From Deltaproteobacteria bacterium (GTDB taxonomy: Bacteria > Desulfobacterota > Syntrophorhabdia > Syntrophorhabdales > Syntrophorhabdaceae): a stretch of DNA of 64,000 bases. The stretch covers positions 20,793-84,792 of the forward strand of contig JAKLET010000016.1 of the NCBI GenBank assembly GCA_022711595.1. The letters run 5' to 3'. The stretch's first letter is position 1; every line of letters starts with the position of its first letter. This document shows positions 27,300 through 35,588 of this stretch, piece after piece. The notes below the pieces were generated by a model. It searched no databases, was not told the DNA's origin, and worked only from the letters and a program-made list of their open reading frames with translations. Made by a program: the position numbers and the translations under genes.

Positions 27300-29075
27300 T
27301 TGTCAAGAACATGTGAAAAAAACGTAACGGCCGACGCAAAAACCATCAGGAGCCTCCTTGATGTCGTGAAAGGCAAAACCCCGGCCGATTCCGTTATTGT
27401 CAACGGAAAGATCGTCAACGTCTTCACCAATACCATCGACGAAGGTCTCGCCGTTGTCACCGGCAACGGCTTTATTGCCTCCGTCGAAGAAGAAGGAAAG
27501 GCCGCGTCCTACCGCCCGGAGAGGGTCATAGACGCGAAAGGCCTTTACCTTTGTCCCGGCTTCATAGACGCCCACACGCATATCGACAGTCTTTATCCCT
27601 TCTATGCCTTCGCCCCCTGGTCGATCCGGGGCGGCACGACAACGGTTGTCACGGAAACAAGCGCTGTCGCCTGCGCCTGCGGTATGGAGGGTGTGGAAGC
27701 CTTCACGAAAAGTACGGCCGGTTACCCGGTGCGCTGCTTTCTCCTCGCCCCTCCCCTGACCCCGCCGTTTCCCGAGATGGAAGGTTCCAAGGGCCTGACG
27801 CTGAAGGAGTTCGGTCGCTTCCTCAAGAGAGATGACGTAGTGGCCATCGGTGAGGCATACTGGACACGCATAGTCGAAGGTGACGCGCGCATCCTCAGAC
27901 AGGCCGGACTCGCGATCAAAGGAAATAAAAAGCTCGACGGACACGCCGCGGGGGCCCGCAATAAGCGCCTCATAGAATACGTCCTCACGGGTATCACCTC
28001 CTGTCATGAATCGATAACGGTCCAGGAGGCCATGGAAAAGCTCCGTCTCGGCCTTTATATAATGATAAGGCAGGGTTTCGTGCGCAAAGAACTGCCCGAG
28101 CTTTCAAAGCTGAAAGACATCCCCATAGACACAAGAAGGCTGATCCTGACCTCAGACGTTTTCGACGCCGTCATGCTCATGGAGGAAGGCTACCTCGATT
28201 CCATTGTCCGATCGGCCATTTCTTACGGCTTCAAGCCCATAGAGGCGATCAAGATGGCCACAATAAACCCCGCCGACTATTACGGCTTAAGGCACCTCGG
28301 CGCCATAGCGCCGCTGCGCCATGCCGATATATTGTTCCTCGGCAGCCTTGATGATGTCGACGTACGGCACGTCATGGCAGACGGGGAGATGGTATTTGAA
28401 AACGGACGCTTCACCGGCACCGCCACCCCGCACAAATACCCCGAAAGGATATGCAGCAGCGTCCCCGCAGGCAAGATCAGTGCCGATGACCTGAGGATAA
28501 AAGCGGACAAAGCAGGAAGAGATGTCCGGGTGATAAAGGTCCTCAACCAGACCATAACGGAAGAGATCAGGTGGAAACCATCCGTAAGGAACGGTTATCT
28601 TGAAAAAGACCTTAACCTCGACATCATCCCAATATCGGTTATCAACCGGTATGACAGTTCCCGGAAGGGAAAAGGCTTCATAACCGGCACCGGTATCAGC
28701 CGCGGCGCCATTGCCACAACGCTCATCTGGGACACGGGCAACATCCTCACTATCGGCAGTTCCGAAGAGGACATGGCAGCGGCGGTGGGCAGGCTCATCG
28801 ACGTCCAGGGAGGTACGGTCATTGTCAAGGAGGGGAAGGTCATCTTCGAATTCCCCATGCCCGCCTTTGGCACCATGCCCATCGGCACCATTGAAGAGAT
28901 CGCCGCAAAGACAAAAGAAATGGAACAAAAGATCCGGCATATCGGCATCACCCTGGAAAGGCCTTTTCTCACCATACAGACCATACCCTTCTGCGGCCTT
29001 CCCTTCCTGCGCATCACCGACAAGGGCCTCGCGGACATCAAGAACCGCCGTCTTGTCCCGCTTTTCATAGACTGA
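27300..29075 (+). CDS. Adenine deaminase-family amidohydrolase (paralogue)
   Basis: The 591-residue protein has the Ade layout: NGKIVNVFTNTIDEG, the metal motif DAHTHID, GGTTTVVTETSA, DGHAAGARNKRLIEYVLTGITSCHES and NPADYYGL. As in the 24071 paralogue, the TDD motif is altered (here TSDV). The start is probably TTG at 27300 because the sequence from there fits the family N-terminus; no ATG or ribosome binding site is nearby. It is divergent from the MFS gene, with about 90 bp between the starts. Confidence 0.8.
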   Translation: MSRTCEKNVTADAKTIRSLLDVVKGKTPADSVIVNGKIVNVFTNTIDEGLAVVTGNGFIASVEEEGKAASYRPERVIDAKGLYLCPGFIDAHTHIDSLYPFYAFAPWSIRGGTTTVVTETSAVACACGMEGVEAFTKSTAGYPVRCFLLAPPLTPPFPEMEGSKGLTLKEFGRFLKRDDVVAIGEAYWTRIVEGDARILRQAGLAIKGNKKLDGHAAGARNKRLIEYVLTGITSCHESITVQEAMEKLRLGLYIMIRQGFVRKELPELSKLKDIPIDTRRLILTSDVFDAVMLMEEGYLDSIVRSAISYGFKPIEAIKMATINPADYYGLRHLGAIAPLRHADILFLGSLDDVDVRHVMADGEMVFENGRFTGTATPHKYPERICSSVPAGKISADDLRIKADKAGRDVRVIKVLNQTITEEIRWKPSVRNGYLEKDLNLDIIPISVINRYDSSRKGKGFITGTGISRGAIATTLIWDTGNILTIGSSEEDMAAAVGRLIDVQGGTVIVKEGKVIFEFPMPAFGTMPIGTIEEIAAKTKEMEQKIRHIGITLERPFLTIQTIPFCGLPFLRITDKGLADIKNRRLVPLFID

Positions 29076-29120
29076 CAGGTAATGGGTGATGGGTCATTGG
29101 TGACAGGAACAAATTTCTTT

Positions 29121-29207
29121 CGTTTGTTTTGTTTCTATAGTTACTCTTGTTTCTTTGGTTTTTCAACCAGACAAACCGTATAAACCGAACAAACCGGATA
29201 AACCATA
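29121..29207. repeat. Inverted array of 9-bp units, GGTTTGTNT type, between convergent genes
   Basis: The left arm reads CGTTTGTTT, TGTTTCTAT, AGTTACTCT, TGTTTCTTT; the centre is GGTTTTTCAACC; the right arm reads AGACAAACC, GTATAAACC, GAACAAACC, GGATAAACC. All units keep a 9-bp step. It lies between the stop codons of the second adenine-deaminase-like gene and the channel gene. A shorter single-sided block (GGTAATGGG, TGATGGGTC, ATTGGTGAC) precedes it at 29079-29107. Confidence 0.85.
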
Positions 29208-29212
29208 AGAAG

Positions 29213-29914
29213 TTATTTTTTAGACGAATGTCCCGCGACGTGCAGGCCCACAAGGCGCGCGACGAACACGGCAATGTAGATCTGCCCGGCAAGGGCCTGG
29301 AGCGTGGAGAACACTTTCGCCGCGTATGCCACCGGGAGGATGTCCCCGTATCCCAGCGTGGTCATCGTGGTAAAGCTGAAATAGAAGAAATCCGTCCTGC
29401 CGACCTCACCGGTGAGACACTTGAATGCGTTCGGATCGAGCATCCAGAGGAGCACGTAGATAAACTGCCACCATACACCCAATAAAATGTACACGGAGAT
29501 GCCGCCCTTTATGGTGTCGCCGGTCACCATCCTTTCAGAGAATATCCGCCTGACCATAAAGGTGATAAGGACCAATAACATGAGGATGTAAACCAGCATG
29601 GCGATGATACTGACCGATCTGCTCTTTAAAAAGAAAACGGTAAGGCAGTGGAAGGTGAGCGCCAGGAAGACAAGGACCAGGAAAAGATTGAACAGGCCCC
29701 GGGACGCCTTCAATATCTTCAGCATGATGATGAAAACTACCAGGGAAAGGACCGCTTCGACAGCGAAATGCAGTGGAGCGTTGTTAACGGTGATGATGGA
29801 GATTACGCTCAACGAAACGAGGAAGAACAGGAGAAGGGAGTATTTGTTCTCCACGATCTTTTCAATATCACCGATTCGCATTGACATCCTTGTTGGATGA
29901 TGTTTTTTGGGCAT
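29213..29914 (-). CDS. Two-pore-helix type potassium channel family protein
   Basis: The 233-residue protein has several hydrophobic segments and the K+ selectivity filter TTLGYGD near residue 195, followed by a final membrane helix. There is no RCK/TrkA domain. The ATG at 29914 follows AGGAAC; upstream in-frame codons lie outside the family pattern and overlap plsY. It is an inner-membrane ion channel of unknown gating. Confidence 0.8.
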   Translation of the reverse strand: MPKKHHPTRMSMRIGDIEKIVENKYSLLLFFLVSLSVISIITVNNAPLHFAVEAVLSLVVFIIMLKILKASRGLFNLFLVLVFLALTFHCLTVFFLKSRSVSIIAMLVYILMLLVLITFMVRRIFSERMVTGDTIKGGISVYILLGVWWQFIYVLLWMLDPNAFKCLTGEVGRTDFFYFSFTTMTTLGYGDILPVAYAAKVFSTLQALAGQIYIAVFVARLVGLHVAGHSSKK

Positions 29915-29972
29915 TGTGAATGTTCCTGTAAAAGTTCCCCGCTGAAAACTGATACCGCGCGCGCCTTTTTTC

Positions 29973-30590
29973 TCAGTTCTTTCCCGAACCGCCCGAGAAT
30001 GATGTCTTGCTCTCCGTACCGTTGATGAGCCGCGAGATGTTGTCCCTGTGGCGGACAACGACAAGCGCAGCGATGACGGCACTCATCACCACGAACTCAC
30101 AGGGCGCTCTGACAATGTAAAGCGCCACCGGTATGACTATAGCGCCGGTCAGCGACGCGAGCGATACGTATCGCCATATGGCAAAGACGATGGCGAAGAC
30201 GATGAACGCCCCGATGACGATCGCCGGGCTTACCGCAAGATAAACACCGAGCGCCGTGGCAACGCCCTTCCCTCCTCTGAACCTGAGGAAAACCGGGAAA
30301 AGGTGCCCCAGGAAGACCATGAACCCGGCAAGGGCAATGACATAGCTCGGGGTGCCAAGGCATATAGCCAGTATGACGGGGATGAACCCCTTGGCGGCGT
30401 CGCATATGAGTGTGATGATCCCGAGCTTTTTCCCTGCCGCGCGCATGACATTCGTCGCGCCGATATTGCCGCTGCCGGTCTTTCTTGGATCGACACCCTT
30501 CAATTTCGACAGGATGACCCCTACCGGTATGGAGCCCATAAGGTAAGCGAAAAGGACCAGCAAAACATAGACCAGGTTTTCGGAGATCAC
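29973..30590 (-). CDS. plsY: Acyl-phosphate glycerol-3-phosphate acyltransferase
   Basis: The sequence carries the PlsY hallmarks LMGSIPVGVILSKLKGVDPRKTGSGNIGATNVMR, GHLFPVFLRFRGGKGVATALG and VVVRHRDNISRLINGTE. It makes lysophosphatidic acid from acyl phosphate at the inner membrane. I prefer the GTG at 30590 (ISENLVYVLL), which puts the first membrane helix at the N-terminus; the ATG at 30674 would add 28 residues whose DNA belongs to a 9-bp inverted array. Confidence 0.92.
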   Translation of the reverse strand: MISENLVYVLLVLFAYLMGSIPVGVILSKLKGVDPRKTGSGNIGATNVMRAAGKKLGIITLICDAAKGFIPVILAICLGTPSYVIALAGFMVFLGHLFPVFLRFRGGKGVATALGVYLAVSPAIVIGAFIVFAIVFAIWRYVSLASLTGAIVIPVALYIVRAPCEFVVMSAVIAALVVVRHRDNISRLINGTESKTSFSGGSGKN

Positions 30591-30632
30591 AAAAACAGGA
30601 TAATGCGAAAAATGCCACTCTGTCAATCCAGA

Positions 30633-30756
30633 AGACAGTTTCAGCGTCTGAATGTTTGAAAGTTTGTAAAGCAATGCAGAAAAACCAATTCCTTCAGTTG
30701 AGACAGTTCATAAACATTCAAACTATAAACTTTCAAACTGTCTTTACAGGTTGACA
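30633..30756. repeat. Inverted array of 9-bp units, GTTTGAANN type
   Basis: The right arm reads GTTCATAAA, CATTCAAAC, TATAAACTT, TCAAACTGT, CTTTACAGG. The left arm GACAGTTTCAGCGTC then TGAATGTTTGAAAG is the imperfect reverse complement, offset by about one unit. The array lies between plsY and the divergent tRNA-Leu gene. Confidence 0.7.
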
Positions 30757-30787
30757 ACCCTTGATGTTTGTTATTATAAAGAATGGG

Positions 30788-30872
30788 TGCCTGGGTGGCG
30801 GAATAGGCAGACGCAAGGGACTTAAAATCCCTCGCCCGTATGGGCGTACGAGTTCAATTCTCGTCCCAGGCA
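30788..30872 (+). tRNA. tRNA-Leu (UAA)
   Basis: The 85-nt sequence folds as a class II tRNA. The acceptor arms TGCCTGGG and CCCAGGCA pair, the anticodon loop is CTTAAAA (anticodon TAA) flanked by GGGA/TCCC, the variable arm is long (TCGCCCGTATGGGCG), and the T-loop is GTTCAATTC. CCA is not encoded. It is the last recognisable host gene left of the Mu-like element. Confidence 0.97.
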
Positions 30873-31100
30873 TTGTTTGTTACCAAGGTTCTGTACTATA
30901 CCGAATTGTCCTGCCGATAACAACAAAATCATACAGCTGCTAATTCTCAGGGGGGTTGGAAAATTTCTAAGTCCCTGATTTTCAAGAAAGTGGATCTTAA
31001 CTAATCTTACAGTAATCTTACAAATAGCTTTGAATACAAGGGGTTTTGAGGGGTTTGGAATTTTGGGCGGCGCGAACCTGAATGAAAAACCCGTTTAAAA

Positions 31101-31164
31101 GAGGTTTGCAAAATATTGTTGAAAAGTGGGGTTTGTTATCAGGAGGTTTGCAAAATTTAAAGTC
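31101..31164 (+). promoter_or_regulatory. Putative left-end transposase-binding sites
   Basis: Two direct copies of GAGGTTTGCAAAAT start at 31101 and 31143, 42 bp apart. The first continues as ATTGTTGAAAA and matches the right-end site at 46084-46102 in inverted orientation with one mismatch over 20 positions. Paired sites near each end are the arrangement of Mu-type transposase recognition. Confidence 0.55.
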
Positions 31165-31220
31165 AAACGTATTGTCGTAACGCATTGACTGTGGCTGTAT
31201 TGTGAGAAAATATGAGGTCA

Positions 31221-31348
31221 AAGGTGTAAACTGAAGGTGTAAACTGAAGGTGTAAACCTCATCGAAAGGTGTAAACCAGAGCTAAGTTGAGGTAGGGATT
31301 ACATTCACGAGATTGGGCTCCAATAAGAACACGAAAAAAGGTGTAAAT
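31221..31348 (+). repeat. Five copies of AAGGTGTAAA, three at 13-bp spacing
   Basis: Copies of AAGGTGTAAAC begin at 31221, 31234, 31247 and 31266; AAGGTGTAAAT begins at 31338. The first three are exact 13-bp tandem repeats with the spacer TG. They precede the first cargo gene by about 260 bp. They could be binding sites for a regulator or transposition protein. Confidence 0.75.
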
Positions 31349-31604
31349 CCGACTACGAGGGGGGGTCATGATCAATATTCAGTTTTTGGCCTCAAAACGG
31401 TTTAAAAAGGTGCCTGGATATTTCACAAGCTTCTCATTTCTCATAATGGCCGATACTTTACAATGCTTATTGACATTTATTGAGTACAATATCAGAATAG
31501 AATAAACATATTATAGAAGAAGGCAGAGTTGAAAAGCGAGGCAATTGAATTATTTTAGGGATTCCGAGCATCCCCCGGGCCTAATGATTGTTGGGAGGAT
31601 TTTT

Positions 31605-32225
31605 ATGAATGGAGCGTCGCAGAGCATTTCCAAGCAAGAAAAGGAGGGTTTGAGCTTTTTGGAACGTGACTTTAACCAGTGCTTTCAGCAAATGCGGCAG
31701 TATGATTCGCAGATTGTTGACATCCTGAAATTCATGTTTACGGCATATAGTGCACTTATTGGCGTAGCATTTGGTTTATATCAATTTGGTCGAGTAGAAG
31801 GTAAAGACCTATCGCTATCGGCGGCATCCGCACTCAGTGTAGGCCTGTTAATTGGTCTGTTCATGTTAGGTCTTACAATCAGAAACCGAGTCTACTTTGT
31901 TCGAGTTGCAAGATATATTAACGAACATAGAGGATTCTTTCTTAGCTATAAACCATTGGGATTCGAAAACAAAGCCAAAATGTATGCTAACCACGAACAG
32001 CCGCACTATTTCAATTGGAAAAGCTCGCACTCATGGTTGTGCTATATCGAAGCGGTATTGAACGGTACCCTCTTGACCTCTTTGGTATATATCATTAAAC
32101 CATGCATGTGGCGGGCAATTGTTAGCGGCCTTTTCTTGCTCTCACTGCAGCTTGTTGTAGCCGTTGTATACTTAAGATCTTGTGAGAGAAAATCACCATC
32201 AGAAACTGTCTTTGGAAAGAAGTAA
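31605..32225 (+). CDS. Four-helix membrane protein, cargo gene 1
   Basis: The 206-residue protein has a cytosolic-looking N-terminus (about 45 residues), two membrane helices (ILKFMFTAYSALIGVAFGLY and SALSVGLLIGLFMLGLTI), a basic loop of about 60 residues and two C-terminal helices. I chose the ATG at 31605, preceded by GGGAGGAT, over the ATG-less upstream extension. It ends 3 bp before the first metallo-beta-lactamase gene, so the two are probably co-translated. I do not recognise the family; the layout is reminiscent of SLATT-type helices found with nucleotide-sensing conflict systems, but this is only a resemblance. Confidence 0.75.
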   Translation: MNGASQSISKQEKEGLSFLERDFNQCFQQMRQYDSQIVDILKFMFTAYSALIGVAFGLYQFGRVEGKDLSLSAASALSVGLLIGLFMLGLTIRNRVYFVRVARYINEHRGFFLSYKPLGFENKAKMYANHEQPHYFNWKSSHSWLCYIEAVLNGTLLTSLVYIIKPCMWRAIVSGLFLLSLQLVVAVVYLRSCERKSPSETVFGKK

Positions 32226-32228
32226 CAT

Positions 32229-33185
32229 ATGTCAGAACTTAAAATATGGTTTCTGGACGTAGGTCATGGTGATTGTGCATATGTCGAGCTTCCCAACGGA
32301 GCACGGATGATGATTGACTGTGGTGGGTACGATCACTGGCCATCAAGACTGCTCAGCCACTACAATGTTACTAAACTTGCCAATCCTGCCCCTATCCCAA
32401 ACCATTCATCAGAATTTGCTTTAGATATGCTTGTCATTACGCATCCACACGGCGATCATATTGCCGACATTGAAGCAATTCACGACAAGATAGGCTTTTA
32501 TATGTTAACAGGTAACTACAAGGCTTTCATAGACACTATTGCCCTCGAACAGATCGATTTTCGGAAGCGCGGCCAGGCTGCTGCCAAAAAATTTGTCGAA
32601 GTAGTGAAAAAGTATACGGGTCCGTATGTTGAGGATAAAGATCGCGTGTTATTGGCAAGACCTTCATGCACAGTCAAAAAGGCGCGCTTCATTGAATATG
32701 AGAAAAGTGTAGATTTTAACGATCTGAGTTGGTTTGTATCATTCGAAATTGGAACCAACAAAGTATTATTCGTTGGAGATATGACGTCAGGCGGGATTAA
32801 GAAAATACTCGATTCAGATCGAGCTAAACAATTTAGGGACTTTGTTAAAGGAACGACTATATTAAAGATTCCACACCATGGTAGGGAAAACGGCTGCTCT
32901 GGAGAAATGTTCGATGCATTTGGTGATAAACCCCTGTTATGTGTAGCTTCTGACGAGGTTCTAAATGATAAAAACGAAGGAACTTCACGCATCGGATGGT
33001 ACTCTGATCGAGTAAGTGATCAAAAAATCAATATTGATGGTAAGATGCAAAATAGAAAGGTTCTAACAACCCGAAGTGATAAGGATATTTTTCTAGGGGT
33101 TTCCGAATCGGGGGAGCTACGTATTACAACAAACTGCTTCAGAGACGTTCGAGACGAGACAGGTGAGAACAAACAGCAGAGATAA
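32229..33185 (+). CDS. ComEC-like metallo-beta-lactamase-fold hydrolase, cargo gene 2
   Basis: The 318-residue soluble protein has the ComEC/Rec2 C-terminal-type MBL fold: FLDVGHGDCAYVELPNG (residues 8-24), the metal motif THPHGDH (71-77), FVGDMT (181-186) and IPHHG (214-218). Metal ligands are intact, so hydrolase or nuclease activity is plausible. It lacks the membrane channel of ComEC. It follows the membrane protein gene by 3 bp. Base composition is clearly lower in GC than host genes. Confidence 0.85.
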   Translation: MSELKIWFLDVGHGDCAYVELPNGARMMIDCGGYDHWPSRLLSHYNVTKLANPAPIPNHSSEFALDMLVITHPHGDHIADIEAIHDKIGFYMLTGNYKAFIDTIALEQIDFRKRGQAAAKKFVEVVKKYTGPYVEDKDRVLLARPSCTVKKARFIEYEKSVDFNDLSWFVSFEIGTNKVLFVGDMTSGGIKKILDSDRAKQFRDFVKGTTILKIPHHGRENGCSGEMFDAFGDKPLLCVASDEVLNDKNEGTSRIGWYSDRVSDQKINIDGKMQNRKVLTTRSDKDIFLGVSESGELRITTNCFRDVRDETGENKQQR

Positions 33186-33257
33186 TTGTTAGGGATATTA
33201 ACGCAGTAGAATAGTCTTAAGAATTTGCTCTGCATATTGACCTGAAAAAGGCAACTA

Positions 33258-34220
33258 ATGAGATCATGCCACATTTGGATATTCAACATTGGTCGCGGTT
33301 TCGCTTCCGTAATAAGAACGCCCAATAACAAATGGATTATGATCGATTTGGGCGCCAATGATAAGTTTAATCCGGTGAATGATTTTATGGTGCCTTGCTT
33401 CAAATACCTTTGTATGGAGAAACGACAGGATAAAAAGTATCAGATTTCACAACTCATAATCACCCATCCGCACGATGATCATCTATCGGCGATAAATGAT
33501 TTTAATCGAGCCTTTTATCCAAGTCTATTTACTGTTCAAAATGACTTGGATCACCCTGCTCAGTCGAATGAATCAAAAATCAACTGGGATCTTATAACAA
33601 ATCCATCAAGTGATTTGACGGATTACTTGAGAAAAGAAATGCTCCCCGGAAGACAGCCTCCATTAAGAGCTACAGATGAAGATAAATCTGAAGGCTTTGT
33701 GTTTCAAATCTACCATCTTAAACCATCTACATGCGAGAATGATAAAGAACTTCTAAGGGCAAATTACAGCAATAATGTTAGTATAATGGTCAGATTGAAC
33801 TATAATGGTAATGTTATTCTTTTCTGCGGCGATATGATGAAAGATGGCATGTCAAAAATAATATCCGGTAATGCTGCTCTGAAAAATGCGCTGTCCAATT
33901 ATGGAGTAGACTTCTTGGTGGCCCCCCACCATGGATTAAGGTCTTCATTTTCTACCGAACTTTTCGCTACTATGAAAAATGGACGCACCAGGGCTCTCAA
34001 TATAATATCTGAAAAACCAACAAACAAGGATTCGAATGAGATTGTGGACACCCGGTATGAAAGCAAAGACTATTCGGGCGGACACCAAGTCATAGTTGAT
34101 GGCTGGCCGGAGCAAAAAAGACATCTTAAGACGTCGGCGTCTGGACACATTCGAATTGATCTGTTTCAAAACAAACGAGCGGTCGTGGTTTCTGGCAAGA
34201 GCGCTCTGAAAATTCCATAA
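33258..34220 (+). CDS. Second MBL-fold hydrolase, cargo gene 3
   Basis: The 320-residue protein also has an MBL core: IFNIGRGFASVIRTPNNKW at the start, THPHDDH (69-75), FCGDMM (189-194) and APHHG (222-226). It is not a recent duplicate of the preceding MBL protein, since similarity is mostly limited to the motifs. The N-terminal loop has GRGFA where the neighbour has GHGDC, so that acidic residue is missing, while the main metal ligands remain. The two proteins may form a heterodimer or act on different substrates. It ends with no obvious domain beyond the fold. Confidence 0.85.
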   Translation: MRSCHIWIFNIGRGFASVIRTPNNKWIMIDLGANDKFNPVNDFMVPCFKYLCMEKRQDKKYQISQLIITHPHDDHLSAINDFNRAFYPSLFTVQNDLDHPAQSNESKINWDLITNPSSDLTDYLRKEMLPGRQPPLRATDEDKSEGFVFQIYHLKPSTCENDKELLRANYSNNVSIMVRLNYNGNVILFCGDMMKDGMSKIISGNAALKNALSNYGVDFLVAPHHGLRSSFSTELFATMKNGRTRALNIISEKPTNKDSNEIVDTRYESKDYSGGHQVIVDGWPEQKRHLKTSASGHIRIDLFQNKRAVVVSGKSALKIP

Positions 34221-34625
34221 GAGGACTATCAAAGGAATAGAGGTCAGAACTAATATGGTAAATCTTTCTGATGATAAAAAAACTGAAGCATAACGTCGAT
34301 GTATCGTCAGCTAATTGTTTTCGAGGGAATTGGACCTGTGCGTTTGGCAGCTTACTATGACCAAATTGTCAGCATCGATAACTAATAACCCACAGGAATA
34401 CCTTGGCGGCAGAGAGAACTCGTTTTTCAGTACAGCACCCCTCAGCGCTCTAACCGTGCCACGATAGAGATGAAAAATAATCGGTTTCAACTGCTAAACA
34501 AGATACTATACTGGATGATTGTAGGTTTTCAAGGAGCTGAATAGATTGACACTCATTATATCAAAATAATAAAATTAGACAAATGGTAGGTAGAGATGAG
34601 TTTTAATTCTTAGCGGAAGGACAAC
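34221..34625. other. AT-rich gap between cargo genes
   Basis: About 400 bp have no credible frame. A promoter for the next gene may lie near 34500-34560 (AT-rich, with GATACTATACTGG), but no confident -35/-10 pair is seen. Confidence 0.35.
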
Positions 34626-35501
34626 TTGGCCGAACTTAAACCAGAAAATCTTCAGATTATGCAGAAGAAACAAATTCGATCTTTCTCAACAGATCGAGAT
34701 GAACTACGCAAGCTTTTAGATATTCTTCAAGAGAGGGTTTGCGCTGCAGCTGAAATCGAGGAGAAACATCTGCCCAGAATTGCAGGCCAGTCCGACGAGC
34801 AGTACGAGCAAGCTAAGAAAGACCTGAGGAATGGTTTTCGTCTGTTTATCACTCTTTCGGGTACAGATGGAAGAAAGTTAACTGGAAGTATTGACGAAAT
34901 ATTTGATTCACCAAACTTTCCGGAAGATGTCAAAGACCTGTTTTTCAACAGTTGTACGACGCTTCAGGTCCGATACAACTATTATCCTAGAAATATGATA
35001 GTCCTGTTCCTTGATTTTGGAAAACCCACAGTGCTAAATTTCTCCATTCTTCCTTCACAGGAAACGCGAAACGAAAGCAATGTCGAAGTGAGCGGTAATG
35101 ATATCACTTGGGTTAACGGCGTGTTTCAAGAATTTGTTAGTTATGTTTCTCGGCATCCTTCCACGTTCCCGTGGTTACACCGACACTCAGTGTATGATGT
35201 GTTGGTCTGGTTGTTTGGGTTACCCCTGTCTTTTTGGATTTGCAGTCGAATCTCTGGTTTCGTTGAGACCAGACTCTTTGCAAACTCTCCATTCCTTCGA
35301 GCAGCGTTTTATGTCTACGTTTTTTTCTTTTCATTAAGTTTACTAAGAGTGGCTTTCCATTATGCAAGATGGATTTGGCCTTTAACTGAGTACAAAAATC
35401 CTAAAAACAAGGCTTGGAAACACAAGACCGTTTTAGCGACCGTTTGCCTTGCTTTGGTTGCAAGAATCGTTTATGACTTATTTATGTGGTTCATTAAATA
35501 A
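34626..35501 (+). CDS. Membrane-anchored protein, cargo gene 4
   Basis: The 291-residue protein starts at TTG 34626 after GGAAGGAC. Residues 1-175 are soluble and charged, with a helical N-terminus and a beta-rich middle (LFITLSGTDGRKLTGSIDEIF, VRYNYYPRNMIVLFLDFG). Residues about 185-290 hold three hydrophobic helices. I do not recognise the family. It ends 87 bp before the convergent repressor gene. Whether it belongs to the MBL module or is an independent cargo gene is unclear; the 400-bp gap before it suggests a separate transcript. Confidence 0.7.
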   Translation: MAELKPENLQIMQKKQIRSFSTDRDELRKLLDILQERVCAAAEIEEKHLPRIAGQSDEQYEQAKKDLRNGFRLFITLSGTDGRKLTGSIDEIFDSPNFPEDVKDLFFNSCTTLQVRYNYYPRNMIVLFLDFGKPTVLNFSILPSQETRNESNVEVSGNDITWVNGVFQEFVSYVSRHPSTFPWLHRHSVYDVLVWLFGLPLSFWICSRISGFVETRLFANSPFLRAAFYVYVFFFSLSLLRVAFHYARWIWPLTEYKNPKNKAWKHKTVLATVCLALVARIVYDLFMWFIK

Positions 35502-35588
35502 CCACAAACTTATTTTTTGTGTGAAAATGGAAACGCTTGGGTATTGCTCAGGCCTTTGTGTTGGCTGCCTCGTAAGATTAGTAATATT

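Larger units (their letters stand above)
30873..31604. other. Long non-coding left flank of the Mu-like element
   Basis: About 730 bp without a supported gene separate tRNA-Leu from the first cargo gene. It contains two copies of TAATCTTACA (near 30998-31020), the putative transposase sites and the AAGGTGTAAA iterons. The host-element junction must lie here, but neither a target duplication nor the missing half of the right-flank PAS gene was found. Confidence 0.5.

Noticed and set aside
30591..30674. Extended PlsY start at ATG 30674
   Set aside because: The extra 28 codons lie in a 9-bp inverted array and would place a hydrophilic segment before the first membrane helix.
30788..31101. tRNA-Leu as integration site of the element
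   Set aside because: The element has a DDE transposase and no tyrosine integrase, and no duplicated tRNA 3' end is found at the right junction.
31221..31348. CRISPR array
   Set aside because: Units are 10-11 bp with 2-bp spacers; no spacer-repeat alternation of CRISPR size and no cas genes.
33258..34220. Second MBL gene as a degenerate duplicate of the first
   Set aside because: The frame is intact, metal motifs are present, and similarity is limited to the fold motifs.
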